A stretch of DNA of 64,000 bases from Serinus canaria. Its lineage: Eukaryota > Chordata > Aves > Passeriformes > Fringillidae. Within the stretch, counting starts at the first letter, position 1. Every line of letters begins with the position of its first letter. The stretch lies in the NCBI RefSeq assembly GCF_022539315.1, contig NC_066337.1, positions 1,364,001 through 1,428,000 of the forward strand, given 5' to 3'. This document shows, in pieces, positions 21,971 to 32,295 of the stretch. The notes under the pieces are model-generated. The model ran no database searches. It was not told the DNA's origin and saw nothing but the letters and a program-made list of their open reading frames with translations. The position numbers were made by a program, and so were the translations under genes.

Positions 21971-22793
21971 CTGTGACTCTGGGTGTCTGTGCCCCAGCTG
22001 GTGCCCAGGATGTGCAGAGGAGGCTGGAGCTGGATCACACCCCACAGGTGTTTGAGATGTGCTAACACAGCCCTGGAGCTGCCCTCCCTCTGCCACTGGA
22101 ACTGTCCTTTCATTCCCTTTAATTCCACTCCCATCTGCCCTCCCTCCCCTCCCAGGGCTGGTCCCAGACCCAAGCTCACTGCAGAGCATCTGGCAGTGGA
22201 GGCCATGGAGATGCCCCATGGGAACATCTCCTTCCTACGTCCCATTGGATTCATTAATATCAACATTATGTTACGATGCTTTCCCCTTGTTTTATTCTAT
22301 AGATCATTTTTATTATGTAGATACAAACCCTTTGATATTGTAATTGTGAAGTACATGTTATGAAGACAAATGTGTTTGGCTTAATGAGAATGGATTGCCA
22401 ATAAAAGCTGAAATAGAGGAAAGCATTTTATTATTATTTTTTTTAGCATTAGCCCTCGTAGGAAGTGTTGTCAGACTGAGCATGCAGCTGAAAAGAGCCA
22501 CGATGCAAAGAGTCTTTTTAGTCTGTTGATGGAGCATTGGCTTCCAGAGGGTTGTGGTTATTTGATTAAAAATAAACTACCTCAGGTGGCTGCACAACTG
22601 AGAAAATCAACAAAAGGATGAAGTGAAGTGTGAAGTGTGCACAGCAGAGGTGGAGCTGGATCACTCCCAAACACCTGGAAATTCTTTTGGAGAAACTCCT
22701 GAGTTTGCAGGTCTGTCTGGTGAAGGCAGAAGATAAATTCAGTGGGGCTGGTGTAGGGCTGGATACCAAAGCCTGGAGGGACTGGTGGTCCTG
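21971..22793. other. Unique sequence with AT-rich block
   Basis: No gene was seen. Bases 22240-22480 are AT-rich and non-repetitive ('attcattaatatcaacatt', 'ttgatattgtaattgtg', 'ccaataaaagctg') and might be conserved non-coding sequence. Confidence 0.45.
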
Positions 22794-23320
22794 CAGTCCC
22801 AGAGGAATGATTTCCTGGAGGAAGGATGCAATAAATAATTTGCCTGAAATAGAGAGGTCAGGGCATTGTCCAAGACAGGAGGAGATCTTTGCTTTGGGAA
22901 AACTACAGAGAAAATGTGGAGTAAAGTCATAAAAGACAAAACCATCAGTTTTTAGCAGCACTGACTTCTCCAAGCCCCTTCATCATCCTTCCAGTGCCTG
23001 AAGGAGCTGACAAGAAAGATGGAGAGTAACTCTTTGCAAGGGTCTGGAGATACAGGACCCAGGGAATGGCTTCACAGTGCCAGAGGGCAGGGTTAGATGG
23101 GATACTGGGGGGAAGTTGTTCCCTGTGAGGGTGGGCAGGCCCTGGCACAGGGTGCCCAGAGCAGCTGCGGCTGCCCCTGGATCCCTGGCAGTGCCCAAGG
23201 CCGGGCTGGACAGGGCTGGGAGCAAGCTTGCATCCCGGGATAGTGGAATGTGTCCCTGCCCTTGGCAGGGAGTGGAATGGGATGAGCTTTAATGTCCTTT
23301 GCAACCCAAACCTATGCAGG
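22794..23320 (+). repeat. Dispersed segment shared (inverted) with 53655-54159
   Basis: About 180 bp of sequence I do not recognise as CR1 ('aggaatgatttcctggagg', 'gcaataaataatttgcctg', 'ggtcagggcattgtccaag') leads into a CR1 tail. The whole stretch is repeated in reverse complement at 53.7-54.2 kb. Either this is a CR1 subfamily with an unusual 5' part or the two loci are a duplicated pair. Confidence 0.8.
22976..23320 (+). mobile_element. CR1 LINE 3' fragment
   Basis: Sense CR1 tail: 'cttccagtgcctgaaggagc', 'gacaagaaagatggagag', 'ccctggcacagggtgcccag', 'ctggatccctggcagtgcc' and 'gagctttaatgtcctttgc'. Confidence 0.85.
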
Positions 23321-23532
23321 ATTTTATTGTTTCAGTGGCCAACAGCCCTGTATTGAATTCCCCTGCAGCATGGGGAGCATCCCTGTTCCTGCAGTGCAGA
23401 CTGAAATGGGAACTCTCACTGGACTCTCAGAAGGACCCAGGATCTCTGGGTGTGAGAGAACCTGCTGGGTGTGGGTGGGGAGCAGCCAGCTGCAGCAGGA
23501 GGGATGCAGGGATCAGCAGGTGAGGGGGAGCA

Positions 23533-23718
23533 GAGCTGCTGTGCCCCTCCATGCCAGGATTGCCCAGCAGGAGCAGCTCACACAGGGACAGGCAGAGCTG
23601 CTGTGCCCCTCCATGCCAGGATTGCCCAGCAGGAGCAGCTCACACAGGGACAGGCAGAGCTGCTGTGCCCCTCCATGCCAGGATTGCCCAGCAGGAGCAG
23701 CTCACACAGGGACAGGCA
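23533..23718 (+). repeat. 62-bp tandem repeat, 3 copies
   Basis: Three copies of a 62-bp unit starting 'gagctgctgtgcccctccat', identical to one another by eye. Their identity implies a recent array or homogenisation. Open frames across it are repeat artefacts. Confidence 0.95.
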
Positions 23719-26075
23719 GCTCCAGGCCGGGCTCTGCTCACCTGTGGCTGCTGAGCTCACTCAGAGCTGCCAGCCCGGGAATGGCTCAGGAACAAACAGA
23801 TGGAAGGAGCCTTCTCCCCATCTGACACCAGCACAGATTTAATCAGCTCACACTTCCCTTTTCCACCTGGCACAGACACCGGGAAATGGATCTTGATTTG
23901 CATCCTCCCAGCTCTCCCAGTGGACTCTTGACATCTTTGTTTTCTTGTGACTTAACAGCAGCAATTGCAGCCCAGCACTCTGCCACCTGTCACAGGGACG
24001 AGCCCGGTCCCTCCCTGGCTGTCACTGCTTTGCTTTTTGATTCTTTGACTCTGCTTTTTTGGGGGGAGCAAGGGGAGGTAGGATAGAGGTACAACAGCAT
24101 GAGGAAGAGAGTTTATCCAGTGCTGGGACTGTTGTTTTTCTGTGCTGGCTGCCTGGTTCATTTCCATGCTCCCTCTCTTTCTTCCCAGCTTTAAAATATA
24201 TTTAGGCTCAGCTTTGTCCCAAATATTGCTAAAAGTGGAGCTGTTCCATCCTTGTAGGTGTTGCTGTTGCTTGCAAACTTCTTAATATTTCATGGCTGGG
24301 GTTCCTGGAACCCACCTCTTGGAACTGGTTACTGAACGTTCAAGCTGTTTTCAGTAGGGAACAGAAGGGGAAAAAATATCCCAAATGCCCTCAGGCATGA
24401 TATTAAAGCTTAAAAAGATTATTTCTTTCCCTTTGAGATAGGAAAATGAACGAAAGCCCCAGCAAAGGAGTTTTGTTCTGTAGAAAGGATGACTCCAAAA
24501 GAGTCCTTCTTTGAATAGATCCTGCTAAGGGTCTTCAAGGAGAGCAGCCCCTGTGGTTTGGGTGGGGAAACTGAGGCACAAAGCCAAGCTGAGGGACGAA
24601 GAGAGAAGCCAAGTCTCACCTGCTGCACACAGTGGCCTTTGAATGTAGTGCCTTCCTGTTAGAAAGGAGATTAGTTCATAATGCCTAAAAAAAATCCACA
24701 CGTGAAGTGAGGGAGGGGAAAAGCCCCTCCCTGCCCGTGCTGTCAGAGGGATTTGTGTGGCTCAGCAGAGCTGTCAGAGTTAAATCCAAACACAACCATT
24801 GGAGCCAAGGAAACTGAGAAGTGAAAAGTATTTTATTAACATTCTGCTATTGATTTCTTAATGGCTTTTCTTCCTGGAAACAGGCAAATATTTACTGTGC
24901 TTGGTCGGTGCTTGGGGAAGGGGCTGGCAGGGGGGCAGGGGTGTCAGGAGGGCCATGAAGGCGTCCAAGGCTGAGTCCCAGCTGCCCCTGGAGGGGAAAT
25001 GCCCTCTGAAGAAAGTAGAGGAACTTTGGCGAGGTTGGATTGGGTTTCCACCCTCGTGCACTCCTTCCCCCTTGAACACCTCTGTTATTTTAAGCTTTCA
25101 GTGCAGCAAGGGAAGAGAATGGAAAAAAAAGAAGAAAATCACTTTCTACTTGCAAATGATTCTATAAAGCACATCAGTGCTGCAGTGTGAGGTGAGGAAT
25201 CTGAGATGATAACACCAACCTCAGGAAACTCAGCTAAGGGATGCATCCAACTCTGCTCTGCTGCCTCCTGGTCGTTCCACTGAGCAGCCCAGGTGCCTGG
25301 AAAGCTCAGTACCCTGTTTGCTCTGCTCTTGACTTCTGATTCTTCCCTCTCTCCACCTCTTTTTTTTCTCTTCAGGACGCTGTTATATGAATATCCTTGG
25401 CTTAATTTGCATTGCATTAGAGTAAAACATTTTAAATTTCTTCACAGCAGAAGTAAATCTGACAGACTTTATGAAGCCATTATACCTGCAGGTATTTTAT
25501 ACTTTTAAAATACATTCTTGTCAAGCTATCTTAATTATATTATTATATGTACTTTTGAACTCGGATCCACTCTCGGGTGATATATTACGCTTCTGACAGT
25601 GCAGTCCTAAAAAGCTACAATTTATATCAAAGCTTTGTGGCTGAACAAAGATGTATCTATTATGGATTCGAGGGAATTTATTAATTTACTGTTTTGGAGC
25701 ACTTATTCCTTGACAAAGCTTGCTGGCTTTAAATTTCCAGCGGGCAATTCTTGTGTGCAGCATTTCCGTGGCTTCGGAGGTGTCGGGATTGCAGCTGGAG
25801 AGCAGCTGCAGGTACGGAGGGCTGGAGCCTTTGCTGGCTTTTATCCAGGGTCAAAGTTTGCAGCATTGCCCATTCCTGTGCCAGTGGCCACCGTGTGATC
25901 CCTTACAGGACATCCCCAGTGCTCTGAAGGACCTGCCCTGGCAAAGAAATCTTCAGTGGGTCCTTCAACAAAACTGTTCAGTGCTGGAAACCGATGGGAG
26001 TTCAGAGCGTGCAAGGAAAGCTCTTGGCTGCAGCACAAACCCTGCTTGCAGGAGGTATTTTGTTCACAGAAATCA
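23719..26075. other. Unique sequence with a regulatory candidate
   Basis: No gene was recognised. Bases 25370-25760 look conserved and are listed separately. A-rich sequence lies at 25122-25140. Confidence 0.5.
25370..25760. promoter_or_regulatory. Candidate conserved non-coding element
   Basis: About 390 bp of non-repetitive AT-rich sequence with 'ttaatttgcattgcattag', 'cttaattatattattatatg', 'gtgatatattacgcttctg' and 'atttattaatttactg'. It has CpGs in an AT-rich context and no coding signature. Called on texture only. Confidence 0.35.
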
Positions 26076-26505
26076 GACAATTCCAGAATGGTTTGGATTG
26101 GAAGGGACCTTAAAGATCATCTTATTCCATGGGCAGGGACACCTGCCCCTGTCCCAGGCTGCTCCCAGCCTTGTCCAGCCTGGCCTTGGGCACTGCCAGG
26201 GACACTTCCAGGGATGGGGCAGCCCCAGCTGCTCTGGGCACCCTGTGCCAGGGCCTGCCCACCCTCACAGGGAACAATTCCTTCCCAATGTCCCATCCAT
26301 CCCTGCCCTTGTCCTGTCATTGCAGGCCCTTGTAAAAAGTCTCTTTCCATTCTTCTTGTCGGCTCCTTCAGGCCTTGTAAAGGGCTCTGAGCTCTCCCTG
26401 GATCTTTCTCTTCTCCAGGTGAGCACCCCCAGCTTTCCCAGCCTGGCTCCAACACAGAGGGCTCCAGCCCTGGAGCGTCTCCATGGCCTCTCTGGACTTT
26501 TTTCA
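26076..26505 (-). mobile_element. CR1 LINE 3' fragment
   Basis: Reverse complement of a CR1 tail: 'gaatggtttggattggaagg', 'gaccttaaagatcatct', 'ccatgggcagggacacctg', 'ctctgggcaccctgtgccag' and 'cttctccaggtgagcacc'. Confidence 0.9.
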
Positions 26506-26833
26506 ACAGAAGAGCAGAGTAGAGGAGGCATCTGTCCTGTTGGCTGGCATTGTCTTTGGGTGTGCCAAGGACAGGAGGGGCCACAGGGCTGCCCATGGAG
26601 TTGTTCATTCCCATGACCACAGGCACAGCCCTGTGCCCCTCCTGGGCTTTGGGGGTTATCACCCAAAAAAGAGGTTGGTGGTCAATCTTCATCAGTTCAG
26701 GATTTCCTAGTGGAGGTGGTTGAACATTACTCCAAACTTGGCGAATGGTTTTGGTGCAAAGGGAAGCCAGGGGGTCATCCTGAATTCCATTCTCCAGTAA
26801 ATCAGTCCGTGGCTGTGGGACAGCTTCACTTGG
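26506..26833. other. Sequence between inverted CR1 copies
   Basis: No repeat or gene was recognised. Inverted CR1 ends on either side could pair in a transcript. Confidence 0.45.
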
Positions 26834-26903
26834 CCCTGGCAGTGGGGCTGGAATGAGATGATCTTTAAGGTCCCTTCCAACCCAAACCATTCCATGGCTC
26901 TGC
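26834..26903 (+). mobile_element. Very short CR1 LINE 3' end
   Basis: Only the terminal CR1 block remains: 'gatgatctttaaggtccc', 'ttccaacccaaaccattcc'. Confidence 0.75.
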
Positions 26904-26988
26904 TGTTCTAGCTAATATTTGTTAAATTGTGAAAACAACTCCAAGATTTCAAGTACAGTATGTGACCACACAGCACCCAGACCATAAC

Positions 26989-27096
26989 CCTAACTGGACA
27001 CTTCCAGGGATGGTGACTCCACCCTGGGCAGCCCTTTCCAGTGCCTGACAACCCTCTCCATGAGGACATTCTCCCTGATGCCCAAGCTAAGGTCTG
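26989..27096 (-). mobile_element. CR1 LINE internal fragment
   Basis: Reverse complement of the CR1 tail middle: 'cacttccagggatggtgac', 'gggcagccctttccagtgcc', 'tctccatgaggacattctcc'. The CR1 3' end is degraded or missing. Confidence 0.6.
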
Positions 27097-27349
27097 CAAA
27101 CAGCTGGGCCAGTGACATGGAGAGGTGAAGGTCCTTTCCATCCTTCCTTTACAAACTCTTCTCCAAATCCACACTGGCTCCCAGGCTCAGGGCTGGCAGC
27201 AGCTCTTTGGGCTCCCATGGTCATTCTCCCTCCTATTTAACAGCCGGAAACAAATGGATCAACAGCTGTTCTGTGCTCATTAAACTGCATCAGCTTCTCC
27301 CCTGGTGAGCTCCTGTGGGTGGGAGGTCTCAGCTGAAGTGGCACCAAGG

Positions 27350-27716
27350 GGGGCTCATCCAGCCTGGAGAAAAGGAGACTCAGGGCTGCCCCCATCCCTC
27401 TCACAGCTCCTGAAAGGTGCCTGTGCTCAGCTGGGGCTGGGCTCTGTCTCCAGCAGCACTGACACACCCAGAGCACACAGCCTCCAGCTGGGCCAAGGTA
27501 AATATGGGTTGGATCTTAGGAAGAAGTTTTTTACAGAAAGAGTGAAAAAGTTCTGGAATGTTCTGCCCAGGGAGGTGGTGGAGTCCCCATCCCTGGGGGT
27601 GTTTAACAAAGCCTGCATGTGGCACTGGGTGCCAGGGTTTGGGTGAGGTGTTGGGGCTGGGTTGGACTCGATGATCTTGAAGGTCTCTTCCAACCCAGTG
27701 ATTCTGTGATTCTGTG
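27350..27716 (+). mobile_element. CR1 LINE 3' fragment
   Basis: Sense CR1 tail: 'cagcctggagaaaaggagac', 'gaaagagtgaaaaagttctg', 'ggaggtggtggagtccccat', 'ggttggactcgatgatcttg' and a clean end, 'gtgattctgtgattctgtg'. Same subtype as the interrupted copy at 48376. Confidence 0.9.
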
Positions 27717-28579
27717 GAACATCCCCTGTCCCTGTTGGGTGTTGGCAGCTCCAGGAGAGCCGGGGCTGGAGATGCAGTGAGCCAGGAGCGTTTATTCCAT
27801 GAACCTCCTTCTCCAGTGACTGCTCTCCTCCCGCCTCTCCTCGGATTAAGGAGGCGAGGAGAGCTGGAGGAGCAGCATTAGACTTTCTGTTCTGAGCAAT
27901 CACCAAAATCCACTCAGGAAGTTTAATTGCTTCAAGTAAAACTTGTAAATTCCAACAGGGCACAAAGCACTTGAGCTGGCAATTTTCTTCACTGCTTTCT
28001 GAGGATTCAAATGATATTTTTCATTCCCTATTGTTGTTCTAAAGGTTTTAGAAGAGCACTGAATTTTGTTCCTTTTCCCTTTTTTCTTTTTAATTTTTTT
28101 TACCCTCTTCAAGCCCTGCACTTCCCTCCCAAAACATGTTCCAGTCAAGTTCATTGAAATCGTCTTGGTATTGTCAGAAAAATCAGTTTGACTGCTTCAT
28201 CTTGTAAAACTTTCAAAGCTAAAAATTAACTGACATTTCCAAGTGAAATGTCATTTTGCTCCAAATAAATAAATAAATAAATCCAATGTTTTGACATTTT
28301 TAAAGCACTCTTCCTTTGTAAAAGGAAAAGAAGTTCTTTAAATGAAAGTCCTGTCAAAACTGACTTTTTTCCCTCTTTTTTTTGCTCAGAGAAAATTTGA
28401 CTTTTATGGATTTTTTCCTGTGAGAAGATATTGTGTTCACCCATGGGCCCAGGCTGGCCCCAAGAGCGACTGGGGTGGGATCCTAAGAGGATCCAACCAG
28501 AATGGAGAAGCACTGGAAGAAGTCTTGGCTGGGCAGCTGGATGGCTCTGCATCCCTGGCTGCACTTAAATATACATTTC
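27717..28579. other. Unique sequence, AT-rich in part
   Basis: No gene was seen. T-rich low complexity lies at 28070-28105 and an (AAAT)5 repeat at 28263-28282. Confidence 0.5.
28263..28282 (+). repeat. (AAAT)5 microsatellite
   Basis: Five perfect AAAT units. Confidence 0.9.
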
Positions 28580-28724
28580 CCATCCCTGGCAGTGCCCAAG
28601 GCCAGGCTGGGCAGGGCTTGGAGCAGCCTGGGGTAGTGGAAGGTGACCCTGCCCATGGCAGGGGTGAAACAGGATGGGCTTTAAGGTCCTTTCCAACCCA
28701 AACCCTTCTGGGATTCCATGATTT
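28580..28724 (+). mobile_element. Short CR1 LINE 3' fragment
   Basis: Sense CR1 end: 'catccctggcagtgcccaag', 'gcttggagcagcctggggta', 'gggctttaaggtcctttcc' and 'gggattccatgatttt'. Confidence 0.85.
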
Positions 28725-28889
28725 TATATAAATATATGTAAATCTTTATTGTGTGTTGGCTTGGCTGCTTGTTTAGAGGTAAATTTCCAAAGCAGTTGAG
28801 CAAGCCAAGCATTTCCTGTGGTGGCCCAGGACACAGAAGCCCAGGAATGTCTCTTGTCTCAGCTGGGCTCTAGAAAAGTGGAGATGTCT

Positions 28890-29196
28890 GATCACAGCAG
28901 CCTTGAGGTTGGAAAAGACCTCAAAGACCAAGTCCATCCTTTGATGGGACACCCCCAATAAGCCATGTAGGGCCACACCTGCTTGTGTTTGAGCACCTCC
29001 AGGGATGGGGACTTCAGCACTGCCCTGGACACCCCCTTCCAAAGCCTGACCACTCTTCAGGGCAGGAATTTTCCCTGATATCCAACGTGAACCTCCCCAG
29101 TGCAGCCTGAGGCTGTTTCCCTTGTCTTGTTGCTGTTACCTGGAAGAAGAGCACGACCCCCACCTCCTGGCCACAACCTCCAGGGACTTGCAGGGT
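28890..29196 (-). mobile_element. CR1 LINE 3' fragment
   Basis: Reverse complement of a CR1 tail: 'ccttgaggttggaaaagacc', 'cctccagggatggggacttc', 'gatatccaacgtgaacctcc' and 'cctggccacaacctccaggg'. It faces the sense copy at 28580 across 165 bp, forming an inverted pair. Confidence 0.85.
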
Positions 29197-31049
29197 GTGG
29201 ATAGTGACAGCCTGGTCAGAGAAGAACCAGATAAACTTCCCCAGGAATTGTCCTGGGGAGTTTCAAGAAGGCTGAGAGAAAGGAATAAAACAATCTCGCA
29301 GCTGGTGTTTTGAACAGTGGTTTTCCCATGAGATGTTCACCAAAGGGTGTCTCCTGAATTAGCCAGTGGTGTGAGGGGTGCTGGTTAAGAGCCAGTCAGG
29401 TTCTGGGTGAATGATGTTGGTTATAAATATTGTGCAATATTGATAAATACCATGAGAATGCAAGAAAGGAGCCTCTGGAAATGCATGGAGTCAAGTGTTG
29501 CTTTTCTTCCCATTCCTGACTCAACAGTGACTGCAGGGAATCAGAAGCTCCCCCAATTCTCTGTTGTCTGGGTCAGCCTGGAAAACAGCAGCTTTTCCCC
29601 TCATTGTGTTTTATCTCACCCTGTGGCTGTTGACATGAAGATAAAAACAGCAATCTGAGCAAACAGTTGGTCTCAACCCCAACACCCCTGATTTTCACCC
29701 CAAGAGCAGCACTGGGAGGTGCCTGAGTGTGGTTTAGGGTTCACTCACCCGGTCCCACTGAGGGAACCACTTGGAGCTGGGCAGGGCTGGGGTTTTTATT
29801 ATTTTTCTATTGATTGAAGTGCTCCCTGCCCTCAGTGGAAGTGGTGTGCCTTGCTGAGGGCAGCAGATCCCAGTGTGTTAATTCAGCCCCATTCCAGGGC
29901 TCAGGGGGCTCTGAGAGCACTGCTCAGGTTCAAGGAGCTCTCCAAACGTCCAGGGTGGGAGCCTTGGCTTGGGGCCTGAGCCAGGGGAGCTGCTCCCTGT
30001 GCCCCCATGGGGCAGGGCTGGGGAATAGCTCAGGGCAGGTTGGGAGGTGCCTCGTGGAAAAATGGAGAACAAACACTTCTGTAGCTGCTTCTGTCCTGGC
30101 TTTCATGCCAGGGAGTCCAGCTGATGTTGGTAAATCACTGTCGAATGTTGTAAATGATGTGTGGAAGGGGAAAAGGCAGAAATAATCCCTTTTCATGCAG
30201 GGAAATCTTCTGTGTTGGGGCAATTCATGGCACAGGTTTCCTGTAATGATGGAGCAGGAAAACCTTCTGCTCTAAAGGGGTGAAAAAATAATCCCCTTTG
30301 TTTTTACTTCCATCTTAAGGGGTTTTTGAATATCTTATTTCCCTGCAAACCTTCCTCACAAAATACTCCTGGGCCTCCCCAGCCAGTGCTTGGGTCAGCC
30401 ACACTTTTATTCACTACCATGATTTTACCTCCTATTTTCCCTGCTGCTGAGTTTTAGAAAGGTTTCAAAGCCAATTCCATTTCCCTTCTGGTGTTTTGGG
30501 ATTTTTCTTCATTTGTTTTGGGTGGATTGGGGTATTTGGGGTTTTTTATGTTGGGTTTTTTATTTGGCAAGGCCAGGCAGTTCCCATGCCTGTAACTCCT
30601 TCCCTTGTGCCTTTCTGGGGTGGTCTGGAAGCAGCTGAGCACAGAGAGTGGGAGAGCAGCACCAACAGCCTTGGACAGGCCAAAACTGCTGCAAAGCAGA
30701 GGGGAACCATGACTGACCATGGGGAAAGGGTCATAATCCCATGTTTAAATTCCAGTGCAGACATTTAGCTGGAGCATCTGGAAAATCCTTTTCTTGGTGA
30801 GGAGAGAGAACCCTGAAGGTGTTTGAGGCAGCTCAGACACACATGAGCTGTTTGTATTGGGGGCACAGCTCCTCCTGGTAGTGGAGAAATGCAGAATAAG
30901 AATGGCTTGAGAGGACCTGGAGGGATCACATAACTCACCCATCTTCCTCCAAGTCCTGGGTTAGGCAGTGCTGGCTTTATCCAGGATCAGGGGCTATTTT
31001 ATTGGAAGGAGGATTTGGTTGTGCAGGTGGAGATGCCCATTTGGAAGGC
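29197..31049. other. Unique sequence, no gene seen
   Basis: No gene was recognised. 30484-30565 is G/T-rich low complexity. 30892-30935 may be a badly degraded CR1 3' end on the minus strand. Confidence 0.5.
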
Positions 31050-31165
31050 TGGTGAAAGGGTGTCCTTCCACTATCCCAGGGTGCTGAAAGTCCTGTCCAG
31101 CCTGGTCTTGGACACTTCCAGGGATGGGGCAGCCACACCTGGAACCTGCATCTCCCACCCTCCAG
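31050..31165 (-). mobile_element. Degraded CR1 LINE fragment
   Basis: Reverse complement of the CR1 tail: 'gtgtccttccactatcccag', 'tgtccagcctggtcttggac' and 'cttccagggatggggcagcc'. Confidence 0.65.
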
Positions 31166-32156
31166 GGCTGGCTGGTGCCAGGGCAGCATCACCAACCCTT
31201 CAGCAGTAACTTCAGAAGAAAGGAAAGGCCTCTGACTATTCCTTGGCATGGCTTCAGACCATCTGAGATGGGCCCAAGTGGGAGCTGCAGCCCAGACACG
31301 GCCCCAGGCCCGTGGAGCAAAGCTGCTATTCTGAGAGGCGAGGGAAGGCCAGGCTGCATTGGGGATCTGTCAGGGCAGGCAGGGAGATGAGAGGTAGTCA
31401 ATGACATAAGAGATGTCAGGGTTTATTTCCAGTAAGAGCCGGTGAAGCTGGGAAAATTGCTCATTAATGCTTTATTGATATTCATGTTCCTATTGAAGAA
31501 GTCTGGGGTGGGAGGTGGAGCGGGGGGGCCGTGCCCTGGTAATGGGGCCAGGCTGAAAATAGGTTCTTTTATGCCTGGGCAAAGGGGATGCACTGACCAC
31601 GGGAGGTTTGCCTGTGTCAGTGTCTCTAAATAGAGCCTGGATCAGTGCTGTGCCTGAGCCAAAAGCTTTGGAGGAAAAAACTAATAACTCAGGTCAAACC
31701 ATGCCAGCAGCGCTGGAGTTCTTGCTCGCTTTTTTTCACAAAGGAAAATTTAAAGCTGATTGTTGTAAAACTATGCAAAATGTTCATCTGTGGGGTTTGG
31801 GACTATTTAACCCTCATGTTTGCTTTAGCGTTCTGTTTTTAGAGTAATTTGAATTTAAAATGCTCTATCAAAAGGAATTTATTTCCAAAATGTCAAATTA
31901 CTTTATTTCAGAAGTGCTGACGGTAAAACGTTTGGCTTTTAAAAAACAAAGCAAACTCCATTAGCAGTTTGGCATTGGTGACATTCACAAATATTTTCTG
32001 TTTCTCTGAAACTCTTTATTCCATACATTTCCTACATCCTGCCCGGTTTTGTAGCCAGGAACCAGGCTGAGCACTGCAGCTCCACAGGGAATATCCCCAG
32101 ACCAAGCAATTCCCAGCATGGTTGCAGCTTTTGGGGCTCCCTGGAAATGGGATTTT
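31166..32156. other. Unique sequence, no gene seen
   Basis: No gene or repeat was recognised. The second half (31720-32000) is AT-rich. Confidence 0.5.
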
Positions 32157-32295
32157 GCAGAATCACAGAGTCCTAGAATGGTTTGGGTTGGAAAATGCCT
32201 TAAAAGTCTCATTCCATCCCCTGCCATGGGCAGGGACACCTTGCACTAGCCCAGGCTGCTCCCAGCCCCATCCAGCCTGGGACACTGCCTGGTGC
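32157..32295 (-). mobile_element. Short CR1 LINE 3' fragment
   Basis: Reverse complement of the CR1 end: 'gcagaatcacagagtcctag', 'tggtttgggttggaaaatgc', 'ccatgggcagggacaccttg' and 'aggctgctcccagccccatc'. Confidence 0.88.

Noticed and set aside
21401..22266. Minus-strand open frames of 272 and 166 codons
   Set aside because: Antisense to a CR1 copy; compositional.
23533..23718. CRISPR-like array
   Set aside because: The repeats are directly adjacent with no spacers, and the DNA is vertebrate.
25720..26890. Open frames of 298 codons (plus) and 257 codons (minus)
   Set aside because: Both run through the CR1 at 26076-26505, one on each strand. No domain or splice structure.
26985..26998. Telomere-like 'ataaccctaac'
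   Set aside because: Only one and a half units, inside or next to CR1-derived sequence.
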